A stretch of 64,000 bases of DNA, taken from the NCBI RefSeq assembly GCF_026262505.1, contig NC_067205.1, forward strand, positions 8,556,001 through 8,620,000, read 5' to 3'. This stretch comes from Trichomonas vaginalis G3 (taxonomy: Eukaryota > Parabasalia > Trichomonadida > Trichomonadidae). The position numbers were made by a program, and so were the translations under genes. The notes under the pieces were generated by a model. That model was given only the letters and a program-made list of their open reading frames with translations, did not search any database and was not told the DNA's origin. Below, one piece after another: positions 53,524-63,633 of this stretch. How positions within the stretch are numbered: the first letter of the stretch is position 1; every line of letters begins with the position of its first letter.

Positions 53524-55437
53524 TAGGGCTGTACAAAATCGAGAAAAACATTGCCGTGCGGTAATATAGGGTCAAAAAAATCGCGCCTCGGCGGCTCCGC
53601 CGCCTCGGCACTATTAAGTGCGCATTATATTTAATATGTCCTTCTTTTTTTTCTTTTTTCTTCTTCTTCTTTTCCTTTCCTTCTTCCTCTCCTTCCTCTT
53701 CTTTCCTTCTCCTTCTCTTTTTACAACAACGTCGAAGATCTTCGAATTTGATTGTTGGAAAAGCATCTATTTCAGATAAAGGATGCCTTTCTCACAGTCA
53801 ACATACGAGGGTCCTGGCTGAAACGTTCTCAAAAAGCCTGAGATGGTAATTCTCTGATCACTCATAGCTGGGCAGGTAGTCATTGCTGACAATACCTGTC
53901 TTTATGCATGCATGCTTTCATGTATATGGGTTTACACTATCAATTCGCAAAGTTGTTCCGAATTCTTCCAAAATGGAAGGACCCGAAACAACTTTGCTTG
54001 TTAACGATACAGACGCATTACTTTGCATTGATACTGTGCTGAGTTGTGTAGAAAGTTTGATTAGAGTTGTTTTGTTCTGGTATCTCTCATCTTCTGATGA
54101 GAGAAATCAAAGCAAAACAACTCTAATGAATTTGTTTTCACTCATTTGTATGTAGGTTTTTAGTTCGATTGGAGCTGCTTCATAATGAGATCTCTCATCA
54201 ATTGATGAGGGAGATCATAACAAAGCAGCTCTAATGTATATGCTCGTATTAACCGGGTTGTAATGCGTTGTAACGTCAGCTTGTAGTTCGTTTGGGGCCA
54301 CTTCACATTGAGATGAGAAGAAATGATTAAAGGACTCTGAAAGGCTTTGGCCGTTGATGTTGTAATCGCATTACTTGGAACTAGCTGGATGCTAAGCTGT
54401 GTAGAATGTTCGATTAGAGCTGTTTTATATGATTTTTCTCATCATAAGATTGGAGGAATCATAGCAAAACAACTCTAATGGGTTTACCATCATCTACTTG
54501 TATGTAGATGTTTGGGAAATTGTCTTGTTAATCGATTTTCGAGATGACTTTCAAATGCTATCATCAAATGACAAACAAGTCTAAGATTTCTCGACAATAC
54601 ATCAAATCATGATGTTTGTAAGTGCGATGAGATTAGAGTTTTTGAAGGAATGACAAGAGAAGTAGGGAAGCTCGGCATTCGCCGAGCAAATTAAAAATTA
54701 ACGTATGGATTAAATTTTAAGAGGAATTCAATTTTAATTACGGGTTGTTCAAATATTGATTAATATAAATTTATTAATAAGAATAAACAATTTTTGTTTT
54801 TGAATTTATTCAATTTATAGCTTTACATATAGTTTCAAAATTGTACAACTATGATTATTTCAACAAAAAATATCTTACTTTTTCACTTCACTTTCACCCT
54901 CACTTTTTCCGTAATTCAAATTTCAACATTATGTATTTTAATTCCTTATAGTATTTTTAACATAATTAATCAAATAATAATTGGAAGTTCTGAACTCACT
55001 TTTTCCGTAATTCAAAATCAAAAATATGAATAATATATCTATTTATTATATACTAATGCTATTTTCAACTAGAAGTGAGGTACGGTAATCTTACGGATTC
55101 CCGTAACTCAATTTTACGGAAAAAGTGCAGTAAACTACTCAATTTACGGGAAAAGTGTCGTAAACTATTGATGTGGCGGTAAAATCACGGTAATTCACGG
55201 AAAGCTATATGCGAAAATTTGAAATTATACAAAATCGAGCGAAACACTTTTAAATAGGTTGTTCTCGTATTTAAAATACTATTCCCAGATTTATTGTCGT
55301 CAGAATATTTCCAAATTTTTGCCGATTTACAAAAAATGATTTACAAAGCATATTTTTTAATCTAAAAAATTCCTAAAAAAGGAACCGGTGTGCGGAAACC
55401 TCGGTAAATTACCGCGGTTCCCGTTGGGACTGCCATA
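53524..55437 (-). mobile_element. hAT-like non-autonomous DNA transposon, copy 2
   Basis: Begins TAGGGCTGTAC and ends GGGACTGCCATA, the same tips as copy 1 in reverse. It is flanked by GTTCATTA at 53516-53523 and 55438-55445 (8 bp). End regions match copy 1: GC hairpin at 53590-53604, pyrimidine tract 53640-53720, binding-site-like CACTTTTTCCGTAA at 54901 and 54997 and its complement at 55115. The middle (53.9-54.6 kb) is unique to this copy and is filled by an array of long hairpins. No transposase. It interrupts a surface-protein-like gene. Confidence 0.85.
53947..54479. repeat. Tandem array of long hairpins inside hAT-like copy 2
   Basis: About five diverged units spaced 108-123 bases. 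Unit 1: GCAAAGTTGTT 53947-53957 pairs with 53987-53997, continuing to a CTTCC/GGAAG tip. Unit 2: ATTAGAGTTGTTTTG 54060-54074 pairs perfectly with 54113-54127 and encloses a 9-bp TCTCTCATC/GATGAGAGA stem. Unit 3: 54168-54180 with 54223-54235, enclosing GATCTC...GAGATC. Unit 4 (about 54290-54355) is decayed. Unit 5: 54413-54426 with 54466-54479. Arms differ between units but stay paired. Confidence 0.75.
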
Positions 55438-55445
55438 GTTCATTA
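55438..55445. repeat. 8-bp target duplication GTTCATTA, right
   Basis: Direct repeat with 53516-53523. Confidence 0.85.
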
Positions 55446-55949
55446 GTATTATAAAACAAAATAAGATATTTGTTATTATTAGAAATCAGAGAAATATATT
55501 CATAATTTATATATCTATTGTCATGTCCAAGAAGTGCAGAGCATGTATTATTATATATCGTCCAAAATATTGAGCTACCACCAATAGAATCCCATCCAGA
55601 ATGGAATATGACTGCTTCATCTATATGGCATTTTGAACAATTATCATTTGGAAAATAACCTGGAGAAACATCTGTCAGAATTAAATATCCAGAGGAGTTG
55701 CAGTCATAAAAGCTTATTTCACTATAATATTGCGAATTTTCTGGCTTATCTTGATTTGTTGTCAAAAATAAGCCATGAAATGGGCAATAGCACCTACAGC
55801 AGGCTACATGATCGCACGAGAAATTATTCCCACCATGAAGAACACACCCTCCGCCGAGTTTTTGACCATCTCTGGGATAAGAAGAAAGCTATTTTGGGTC
55901 CTATTATTTGTACAAATAATCTAGTTAACTATTACTCACTAAATTGTTA

Positions 55950-55980
55950 CATATTAAGTTCTGTCAAAATGTAAGCTATT
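55950..55980 (+). repeat. Left terminal inverted repeat of the 2.2-kb transposon
   Basis: 31 bases identical to the reverse complement of 58153-58183. Confidence 0.85.
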
Positions 55981-56368
55981 AAATTTTTTGAGAGGGAAAT
56001 AATCGTCGAGGAAGTAAAAAGTGACGCTTTAGGAAATATTATTAGAAATATGATAATAAATATATTTGGAAAAAATATGTTTTTTTCAAAAATTGAAATG
56101 TTCATAGAATATTTTGAAATATGTAGGGAATTGAATTCGGTAATATATGATAAACAGGATTTTTAAATTTCAAGGAAAAATAGCTTTTGTGAATACTTTT
56201 GAGAACTCTTCTCAAAGATCATGATTCAAATATATTAAAGAGCCAAAATATTAGAGATGATTTCATAATCAAAATTTTACATTTTAATTATTTAGAAAAA
56301 CGTATTAACCTCAATAAAAAATATCTCAAAGATTAATAGTTAATTTAGGGTTTCCTAGCTATCTAGAT

Positions 56369-56623
56369 GGAATTGTTCCTTATGATGTATATATTTATAA
56401 TGTATGCATCATAAGGAACAATTCCCTCCTTAAAACGAGAAAACTTGTTCGAAATGATAAACAATTTCGAACAAGTTTTCTCGTTTTTAATAACAAACTA
56501 AAGGCTATGAGGCATTGATTATATATCAGTGCCTCATAGCCTTTAGTTCCCTGTAGAAAAGATCGAAATTTTATTGTGATTTTAACTGATCTATATTTCG
56601 CTTGCGTTATTTGAATCTTTTCT
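56369..56623 (+). repeat. Hairpin array, copy 2 of the three-hairpin module
   Basis: HP1: 56369-56390 pairs with 56404-56425 (21 of 22 plus a G.U). HP2: 56432-56455 pairs with 56464-56487, a perfect 24-bp stem with an 8-base loop, then TTTTT. HP3: 56500-56519 pairs with 56525-56544 (19 of 20 plus a wobble, 5-base loop). A weaker fourth structure follows (56555-56569 with 56595-56623). HP1-HP3 align in order with 15914-16095 and keep pairing through paired changes. It lies inside the integrase transposon, downstream of the integrase stop. Confidence 0.75.
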
Positions 56624-56913
56624 TTTGCATATGTCATTCCTTTCACTTTTCGAATTTCATTTGCCTGCATGCTCTCTCGTTTTGGTTGAAAATCAACTCA
56701 ATCTTAAAATGAACTTCTTCATTCTTTACAATAAATTCAATTTTTTTCGAGATATATCTTTATCTACCCCTATGTGAGCTGCATATTCTTTCTCGCTAAA
56801 TTCTTTTGATTCTTTAGAGCTAAAAATCAAGTTTAATAAAAATAATGTTTATTCATAATTTTGAAAACCAAATTCAAATTTGAATGAGAATTTTTGAAAA
56901 AATATAGAATATT

Positions 56914-57894
56914 TCAATAGTTTGGAATCTCTTCAACTTCCCACTGCTTATTAACACATTTTTTCCAGAGCGGTTTATCATCCTTGGTCCATTTCTTAAA
57001 TTTGTTGTAAACCTCTCTTGGAGTGTATGGTCGAACTCCAATTTTTGGATGAGCGCCATGTGGCATGTCATTGTATTTTTGCCTGAATTCTTCCAATTCC
57101 TGATTGATGCTCTCAAATTCTGAAGACTTTGGAGCATTTTTGTCCAGTGATGGCCAGAGGCGTTCAATTTTGCCATTTTGACGTGGCATGTATGGAGCTG
57201 ATTTTCTGATTTGAATGTCATAAGTACTCAAAAATTTTGTGAACTCTCCCTCATTTTCTTTACCGTTATCTGACCAGAAACAGAAAGGTGCTCCATATTT
57301 TTGAACTGTTGCAATTGCCACTTTTGAAGTTTCTGTTGAACTTTTGTTACGAAGCAATTTCAATGCTAACAAATAACGACTTTTGTCATCAATTATTCCA
57401 TAAACCGGTAAAGTTTCTGGTTCTTTCAAAAAATGAATATCCACATGCCAGATTGTATTTGGAAGAATTGCTTCATAATCCACATAATATGCTTTTGGAT
57501 TACTTTTATCTTTTTCTTTGTAAATTCCCAGAAATTTTGCTGCCTTAATAACTGCATTGTAACTGATTTGAAATTGTTTTGGATTCATATTGAGAGTCCA
57601 ATACAATTTTTGAACCCCACATTTGTAATTTTCATAAGAATTCTGAACCTTCAAAATTAATTCTGGAGTTAATTCCTCTTGTGGAGGACCACTTTTAATT
57701 TTTGGTGTACCACCGATTTCTTTGAATGCTTTTTTGAGAGTATTTCTTGAAATTTGTTTGAAAATTGTAACATTTTGATAAGAATATGGAACTTTTTTCA
57801 AAACTGTTGCGTAAGTTAACTCACCACTTTCAAGTTTTTCATACATATATCTTACCCATTCATTTGGAATACGAGGTCTCGAGTTTTCGTTCAT
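56914..57894 (-). CDS. DDE integrase/transposase (rve type)
   Basis: A whole 326-residue frame. Residues 1-100 hold helix-turn-helix-like segments (NVTIFKQISRNTLKKAF, YNAVIKAAKFLGI). The catalytic core has the acidic triad: D in WHVDIHF, D in FWSDNGKENEG and E in RQNGKIERLW, with 34 residues between the second and third, the spacing of retroviral-type/IS3-type integrases. It lacks a zinc-binding H2C2 head and a chromodomain, so it differs from the Maverick integrase at 36.5 kb and from Ginger-type elements. It lies centrally in a unit with 31-bp terminal repeats and should move that unit. The ATG at 57894 gives the complete N-terminus. Frame intact, so the copy may be active. Confidence 0.85.
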   Translation of the reverse strand: MNENSRPRIPNEWVRYMYEKLESGELTYATVLKKVPYSYQNVTIFKQISRNTLKKAFKEIGGTPKIKSGPPQEELTPELILKVQNSYENYKCGVQKLYWTLNMNPKQFQISYNAVIKAAKFLGIYKEKDKSNPKAYYVDYEAILPNTIWHVDIHFLKEPETLPVYGIIDDKSRYLLALKLLRNKSSTETSKVAIATVQKYGAPFCFWSDNGKENEGEFTKFLSTYDIQIRKSAPYMPRQNGKIERLWPSLDKNAPKSSEFESINQELEEFRQKYNDMPHGAHPKIGVRPYTPREVYNKFKKWTKDDKPLWKKCVNKQWEVEEIPNY

Positions 57895-58152
57895 TTTTTT
57901 ACTTTACAAAACTGTTTATTTTTCAGAATTTTTAAATTTGAAAAAATCCATTCTATATCTGATAAATAATATATTATTTTTCAATCAAAATATTTTGATT
58001 ATCATCTCAAAAGTGTTCTCAAAACCTAGTTTTTCTTATTTTGGATAATCTTAATATTTATATTATTATAAACTAATTGAACACCATATGTTTTTGTATA
58101 CTTTTACAAAAAAATTGATAGATTTGTGATACTTTCCCCGACGATAGAATTG

Positions 58153-58183
58153 AATAGCTTACATTTTGACAGAACTTAATATG
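58153..58183 (-). repeat. Right terminal inverted repeat of the 2.2-kb transposon
   Basis: 31 bases, reverse complement of 55950-55980. Confidence 0.85.
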
Positions 58184-58363
58184 GAACAAAATTATTACGA
58201 ATTTGCATATTTTTGAGAAAAAATCGATTCAAAAAAACTCACTAAGTCAATTTATCATATTAATCATTAGAAATTAGTCATTATTTTTAAGAAATAATAA
58301 TTATTCTTACCAGCTCAGGCTTTAAAAATCCAAATGCAGAAGAATTAACATACAAACATACTT

Positions 58364-59188
58364 TTAGATAAGAACTAATACAATAAATAATATATTAAAT
58401 GGAAAATTGAAAGTAGTATAGAATTCTAAATTACTACAAACGTTTTGGTAAAAGATTACGCAAGTATCTTGAATATAAGTTGTGAAATTATTAGTGGATA
58501 TGCAATTTGGATTGACTACAAGATCATCATTTGTATCATATATACATGAATCGAGAGTGAGTGTTCCTTCGTGGAATTTTTCCATTTTATTTCCTATAAT
58601 TACAGAATTCGATATAAAGTAGTTCTCATTTTCGCCATAAAATAAAATCAGATATTCATTTGAGTTAGAAATTAATGACAAATGATCGTAATTAATTTCT
58701 AGATTCGCATGGCCAAGAAGAGAAAAGCAGGTATTATTATTTAATGTCCAATAAGTTGAATTTCCACCACTTGAACCCCACCCTGAATGAAAAATTGTTA
58801 AATCGGATATTTTTGCGTGTGATGAATTGGTATGGGTAAAATAAGCAGGGAAAATATCTGTTACTATTAGGTATTTTGGGGAAACGCATTCCGAAAAGCT
58901 GAGTTCATTATAAATATGAGAATTTCCCGTTTGATTTTTGTTAACGGATAATATTAAGCACATTTGGTCGCTTTTGCAATTACAACAGGATATGTATCTA
59001 CATGATATACTGTTTCCGTTATGGATAATGCATGTTCCGGAAAAGTTTTGTTCTTTATATTTATAATAAGATGATTTATAGCAGTCATCAAAGTTACAAT
59101 GCGAAACATGTAAATTAGACTCTGAATTTTCAATAAAAATAACAGAATTGGTCCCCTTGAGATCAGTAAAGTGTGAATTACTAATCAA
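58364..59188 (-). CDS. Surface-protein-like family copy, 274 aa
   Basis: A 274-codon frame ending in a hydrophobic segment (FNFPFNILFIVLVLI), so it would be anchored by its tail. The body consists of short beta-strand segments with Cys and Asn-rich turns (CIIHNGNSISC, IFHSGWGSSGGNSTYWTL, NSVIIGNKM, LTLDSCIYD), reminiscent of a right-handed beta-helix; I do not recognise a named family. The frame starts with TTG after an upstream stop, with no ATG, and AAAAGTGGCA lies directly before it. So the 5' end is truncated or the start is unusual. It shares layout and most motifs with copies at 60199-61023 and 59262-60147. Confidence 0.7.
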   Translation of the reverse strand: MISNSHFTDLKGTNSVIFIENSESNLHVSHCNFDDCYKSSYYKYKEQNFSGTCIIHNGNSISCRYISCCNCKSDQMCLILSVNKNQTGNSHIYNELSFSECVSPKYLIVTDIFPAYFTHTNSSHAKISDLTIFHSGWGSSGGNSTYWTLNNNTCFSLLGHANLEINYDHLSLISNSNEYLILFYGENENYFISNSVIIGNKMEKFHEGTLTLDSCIYDTNDDLVVNPNCISTNNFTTYIQDTCVIFYQNVCSNLEFYTTFNFPFNILFIVLVLI

Positions 59189-59261
59189 CTGCCACTTTTA
59201 CGATCACAAATTCAATTATTTGAACTTATTATTATTTAAAAATTCTCTAAAATTCATATTC

Positions 59262-60147
59262 TTAAAGTTTCTCTTGTTGATAAAAATTGAATAGAAAACT
59301 CAAAATTGAGAAGAAGGATAGAAAGAAGAAGATTTTATAGAAGAAGAAAATACAAAAACATAAAATTCGTGGAAAATATACAGCTGTAATGCTCCAGAGC
59401 ATTAGTGCATTTTTTATCTTATCTATATGGATATTTGTTCTGTAAGTTTGTACAGAAACACAACTTGGATCTATATCAAGATTACTATTACTATCGTATA
59501 TGCAATTCTTCAAAGTTAATGTTCCTGAATGAAATTTTCCCATTTTATTACCAATAAAAGTTGAATTCGATACATAATAATGTTCATTATTATTTAAAAA
59601 AATATATGAGATATTGGTTATTATTAGAAATCAGAGAAATATATTCATAATTTATATATCTATTGTCATGTCCAAGAAGTGAAGAGCATGTATTATTATA
59701 TATCGTCCAAAATATTGAGCTACCACCAATAGAGTCCCATCCAGAATGAAAAATGGTACCAACATCTATTTTTCCGTTCGATGAATTATCGTTTGAAAAA
59801 AAACCTGGTGTAATGTCTGTTAGAATTAAATGCGAAGATGTATAACAATCATAAAAACTTATATAGCTATAAACATGGGAATTTTTAGGATTATTTTGAT
59901 TTATTGTTAATAACATGCCATTATATGGGCAACCACATTTACAGAAGGATACACACTTGCAAGATATATTATTTCCGTAATGTAGAATGCAACCACCGCT
60001 GAGGTATTGTTGCTTATAGGTATAATATGAATATTTAAAGCATTCAACAAAGTTACAATGTGAAATATCAAGAATAGAGTCTGTGTGTGAAACATAAATA
60101 ACTGAATTATCCCCTTTAATATTAGAAAAGCTTGAATAACTTATCAT
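59262..60147 (-). pseudogene. Surface-protein-like family copy, frameshifted
   Basis: Sister of the flanking copies, starting at a true ATG (60147; MISYSSFSNIKGDNSVIYV). The frame slips at a run of seven A at 59596-59602, after ISNNNQYLIYF, and again at six T at 59410-59415 before the C-terminal membrane segment; past each slip the family sequence continues in another frame. Both slips are in homopolymers, so a sequencing or assembly error is possible. Closest in sequence to the transposon-split copy at 53256-55868. Confidence 0.8.
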
Positions 60148-60198
60148 AGCCGATTACATTTTGTCACTTTTCCATAGAGAAAAATAAAAAACAAGATT

Positions 60199-61023
60199 TT
60201 ATATGAGAATAAAAATAAATGATGAAAAACTAAAAAAGTATTTCGATAAAGCGTAGAATTTAACGTCACTACATACGTTTTTGTAATAAATTATGCAAGG
60301 AAAGTTCACATTCGTTTTAAAATCATTAGTAGATATACAATTTGGATTGATGACTAGATCGCCTTTTGTATCATAGATACAAGAGTTAAGTGTAAGCGTT
60401 CCACTTCCACTCTTTCGCATTTTATTCCCAACAATGATCGAATTATTGACAATATAGTTTTCATTTGAACTGTAGTAATATATGATATATTCGTTTTGAT
60501 TCGAAATTATCAATAAATGATCATAATTTATCTGGAAATTAAAATGGCAAAGAAGAGATGAGCATGTATTGTTTGTCAATGTCCAATACTTGGAACTACC
60601 GCCTACTGAACTCCATCCAGAATGAAATATTGCTAAAGAAGAAAGTTTTGCTTGAGAAGAATTATCATTAGTAAAATAAGCGGGTGATATATCCGTTACT
60701 ATTAAGTATTGATTAGAGGAACATCCAAAAAAACTCAGCTCATTAAACAAATGTGAATTTTGGATTTTATTTTGATTAATTGTAAAAATCATAGTCATGT
60801 AATCACTCTTACAATTACAGAATGATGTAAAACTGCATGACACATTATTTCCATTGTGGATGATGCATACACCTCCAAAATTTTGTTTTTTATAAGTATA
60901 ATCAGAGGATTTATAGCTATCTTCAAAGTTACAATGTGAAACATATAAATTAGACTCTGGGTGTTGAACATATATAACTGAACTGACACCTTTGATGCCA
61001 GTAAAGTGTGAATAACTAATCAA
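60199..61023 (-). CDS. Surface-protein-like family copy, 274 aa
   Basis: Uninterrupted 274-codon copy with the same parts: SHFTGIKGVSSVIYV, CIIHNGNNVSC, IFHSGWSSVGGSSKYWTL, NNSIIVGNKM, LTLNSCIYD and a hydrophobic tail (FSFSSFIFILI). It begins with TTG after a stop; AAAAGTGACA sits immediately before the start, as in the sister copies. The four copies within about 8 kb are a local tandem amplification. No signal peptide is visible, so the surface location is inferred from the tail anchor and the beta-strand-rich composition. Confidence 0.7.
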   Translation of the reverse strand: MISYSHFTGIKGVSSVIYVQHPESNLYVSHCNFEDSYKSSDYTYKKQNFGGVCIIHNGNNVSCSFTSFCNCKSDYMTMIFTINQNKIQNSHLFNELSFFGCSSNQYLIVTDISPAYFTNDNSSQAKLSSLAIFHSGWSSVGGSSKYWTLTNNTCSSLLCHFNFQINYDHLLIISNQNEYIIYYYSSNENYIVNNSIIVGNKMRKSGSGTLTLNSCIYDTKGDLVINPNCISTNDFKTNVNFPCIIYYKNVCSDVKFYALSKYFFSFSSFIFILI

Positions 61024-61106
61024 TTGTCACTTTTACGATCATGAAAGATATGAATTCACATCCTTTCAAATTAATTGAAATTTTACATTCAAAATCTTAA
61101 TTGAAA

Positions 61107-62349
61107 ATGTCAATCCAGAGACGTCCAGCTGTCGGAATGGAGACCATGTGGTTTAAACCAAATGTTAATGTGATTGGAGTTTGGCGTTGCAACAGCAAAA
61201 ATGACCGAGATGCTGTTTTAGACAAATTATGTAAATCATTTGCTGGTTTGCATACTCACTACGATAATGGAGACTTTGTGTTCCAAAAAAGAGATGTTCC
61301 TGTATTCAAAATCCCAGATGAAATTAAAAACCTTGTTGATATAGCAAAATACGTCGACTTGCATTGTACAAGAAAGCCTACAACAGCATTAGCATCTATT
61401 GCAGTTGCTGAGGATGCCGTTGCTATTGTTGGCAGCCACTCCGTTTTAGACGGAGGTTCATTATCTTACTTCAACAAGCTTCTTGCAGAGAACAGAGATA
61501 TACCTGAGATAGGATTGAATCCAAATACATTAGAACCTTTCATGGAAAAGATCAAAGCTGCTAATTATTACTTACCATCAAGACCATGCGATGAAAGTGC
61601 TGTCCGCTATGCTTCTAAGGATGGCCCACGTCTCACAACAAATCCTTACATCATTACTATGTACGAAAACCTGAAGAAAAATGACTTCAAGATTTATAAT
61701 CAAAAAGACGACAAATTACATGGATTTACTGAATCTTTGTTTGCGTCCCAGATACTTTCTATGTCTGCTTTCAACGGAAAGTTCGGCAAATCAGGCATGT
61801 GGAAAGTTTTTGGAACTCGTCCTTACGCAGAGAAGAATTACAAGCTCACGCAAGGCCAATACTACTCTAACTTCAATGTAATACCAGAGAATGTTACAGA
61901 GAACGACACTTTGCAAACATTGATGAAGAAATCAGATCAAAAAAGGTGCTCCATGGGCTTCATTGAGAGGATACTTGGATAACTATTTCGCAGGAACAGT
62001 CCAGAAAGGTCATTTTACCATTCTTTCTTCAATTGGAGAGTTCAAAATGGGCGGACCAGTAAAAGATTTCATGTTCAGTGTATCTGGTAATGCTGACTTT
62101 GGACCGAGCCTCAATATCCTTACATTCAACGTCAAATCAAGTAATGGCAACAAATATTACTTAGTTCACTCTCATTCTCCTCAATATTACAGCTACAGAG
62201 AGTCCAAGGCTTGGATTAAGTCAGTAAAACACTGCCTGTCAAAGATCAGTTTAAATACAAAGATTTCAGACGCTGTTTCAGAATTGATTGATGTACAAAA
62301 GGATATCTTGAAGGAATATGACGATGTTGTCAAGGTCGTAAGATTTTAA
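61107..62349 (+). pseudogene. Condensation/acetyltransferase-like enzyme, one frameshift
   Basis: About 414 codons of a host gene. Residues 111-116 (HSVLDG, in GSHSVLDGGSLSYFNKLL) match the HxxxDG active site of CoA-dependent acyltransferases, condensation domains and alcohol acetyltransferases; the His is the catalytic base. The second half (GYLDNYFAGTVQKGHFTILSS, DFMFSVSGNADFGPSLNILTF) resembles the C-terminal half of that fold. The frame changes at a run of six A (61939-61944); with five A it reads through as KGAPWASLRGYLDNY. Either real damage or a homopolymer error. The ATG at 61107 is used rather than an upstream TTG. Substrate unknown. Confidence 0.65.
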
Positions 62350-63600
62350 GTATATAGAATAAAACACTATCTTTTATATAAAATTTTTCAATTTGAAATT
62401 TCGGCATTTCCTAGATTATTCCAATGATATTTGATTGTATATGAAGATTTTTAAGGAAATACAGTTTCATACTTATCTGATTGTGTATAATTTAGTAACG
62501 ACAAAAGTATTGACATTTTAACTTCGCATTTACGTACTTTAAATGTTTGTATTGTGTGTAAATATGCATAAATCATTGATACCTAGCTCAAAGATTTAAT
62601 CAACTCATGATAATGTTTCTACGGGTTTTATTTTTTTGCAGCAACACGGGGGCAACACGGGTGTAAACTATTCAATTCCTCTCAAATATTGAGTACTTTT
62701 GGGCAACAGGGGTTAGAATTGAATACCTTGGGCAACACGGGATTTTTTATTAAACGTATACTATGGGTTAAAATGATAAATAACTCCGCATATAATTATA
62801 ATTTGATTGTAGCAGTTACACCACTTATACAGTATCCACCCCAAATCAAGGTCAGATTAGCAAAATTGTTCAAATCAGAAATTCAAATTTGCATTGCAAT
62901 TATTTCAAAAAATACAACGCAAGTAGCTAAATCAAATTAATCAATATTAAATACCACGTATTTGTAAGTATAGGGATACAGAGATAGAGTTATTTTTTTC
63001 CAATTAATAATACTTCAATTTTAAAAATTAACATCGAAACGGTAAAAATGTCATTAAGCATTGAGATACTAGCTATATATTAAAGTTTTAGCAATAAAGT
63101 TAGTCTATAAACGCTTAAAGCATGTGTCTGAGAAAAATATAGAATTAATGAAGTTCTGCTATTGTAATGTTTGTTACACAGTATTGGAATGATAAATTAT
63201 TGACATAATCTATTGAGTAATACTCTAAATTTCATTTTGAAATTAAATTTAATCGATTTGATATGAGTAATGTTATAAATCATCTTGAGCATATTGTAAG
63301 AATTGAATTATAGTAATTATACTAGTATAATAATAAATAATTTAATATAACTTATTGCAACTTTTGTTCATGTTAGATAACATTTTGAATGAGTCACATA
63401 CCTCTGTAGAAACACATATATTTCATAGAATATCTTAAATAACTCTACATTCCTTATTCTCTAATAAAGAAACTCGGATGTTCATTTAACTTGTAATTAA
63501 CCTAGTTATTAGTATGTAAAAAGCATTTTCTAGCTTGATTAGTTGTTCACAACTAAGTATTTTGCCATTATTAAGCATAAATTAGTTAGTATACTAGTCT
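62350..63600. other. Intergenic DNA, AT-rich
   Basis: No convincing gene. A cluster of GGGCAACACGGG repeats lies at 62639-62744 (listed). From 62950 to 63590 I see only AT-rich sequence. The 83-codon frame at 62689-62940 overlaps the repeat cluster and is not called. Confidence 0.45.
62639..62744. repeat. Cluster of GGGCAACACGGG repeats
   Basis: Four copies of (G)GCAACA(C)GGG with AT-rich spacers of 0 to about 45 bases. They stand out against AT-rich flanks. Role unknown. Confidence 0.65.
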
Positions 63601-63633
63601 TGGGTATGGTGGCACTGCGTTCCACCTTACCCA
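63601..63633. repeat. Hairpin TGGGTATGGTGG, possible end of another element
   Basis: TGGGTATGGTGG (63601-63612) pairs with CCACCTTACCCA (63622-63633), 11 of 12, 9-base loop. As in the Maverick's end, a GC-richer hairpin is followed by AACCGTTAACG motifs and then a leftward gene with an acidic tail. It may mark the left end of a second large element; no partner end is in the window. Confidence 0.45.

Larger units (their letters stand above)
53256..55868 (-). pseudogene. Surface-protein-like family copy 1, split by transposon
   Basis: A minus-strand gene of a local family (see 58364, 59262, 60199). The upstream part (55868 to 55446) encodes KLGGGCVLHGGNNFSC through HSGWDSIGGSSIFWTIYNNTC to ISNNNKYLILFYNTNE; the downstream part (53515 to 53256) continues with NKMGKANLGIISLKNCIYD to the C-terminal membrane segment. 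Between them sits the hAT-like element 53524-55437 with an 8-bp duplication of the gene's own sequence. The 5' end is also missing: homology to the sister copies stops near 55868, not far from another transposon at 55950. Confidence 0.8.
55950..58183 (-). mobile_element. DDE-integrase DNA transposon with 31-bp terminal repeats
   Basis: Perfect inverted repeats 55950-55980 and 58153-58183 (starting CATATTAAGTTCTGTC), with weaker similarity continuing inward (a shared ATCGTCGAGG/ATCGTCGGGG block). The 2.2-kb unit carries one integrase gene (minus strand) and, downstream of it, a three-hairpin module (56369-56544). Target duplication is unclear; TA is possible if the tip is TTAAGTTC. Gene type suggests an IS3-like eukaryotic transposon (IS3EU) or a related integrase-bearing element. 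Confidence 0.7.

Noticed and set aside
44165-55437. One giant composite element bounded by the inverted A-B...B-A repeats
   Set aside because: Each repeat block has its own 8-bp target duplication, so they are two separate insertions in opposite orientation.
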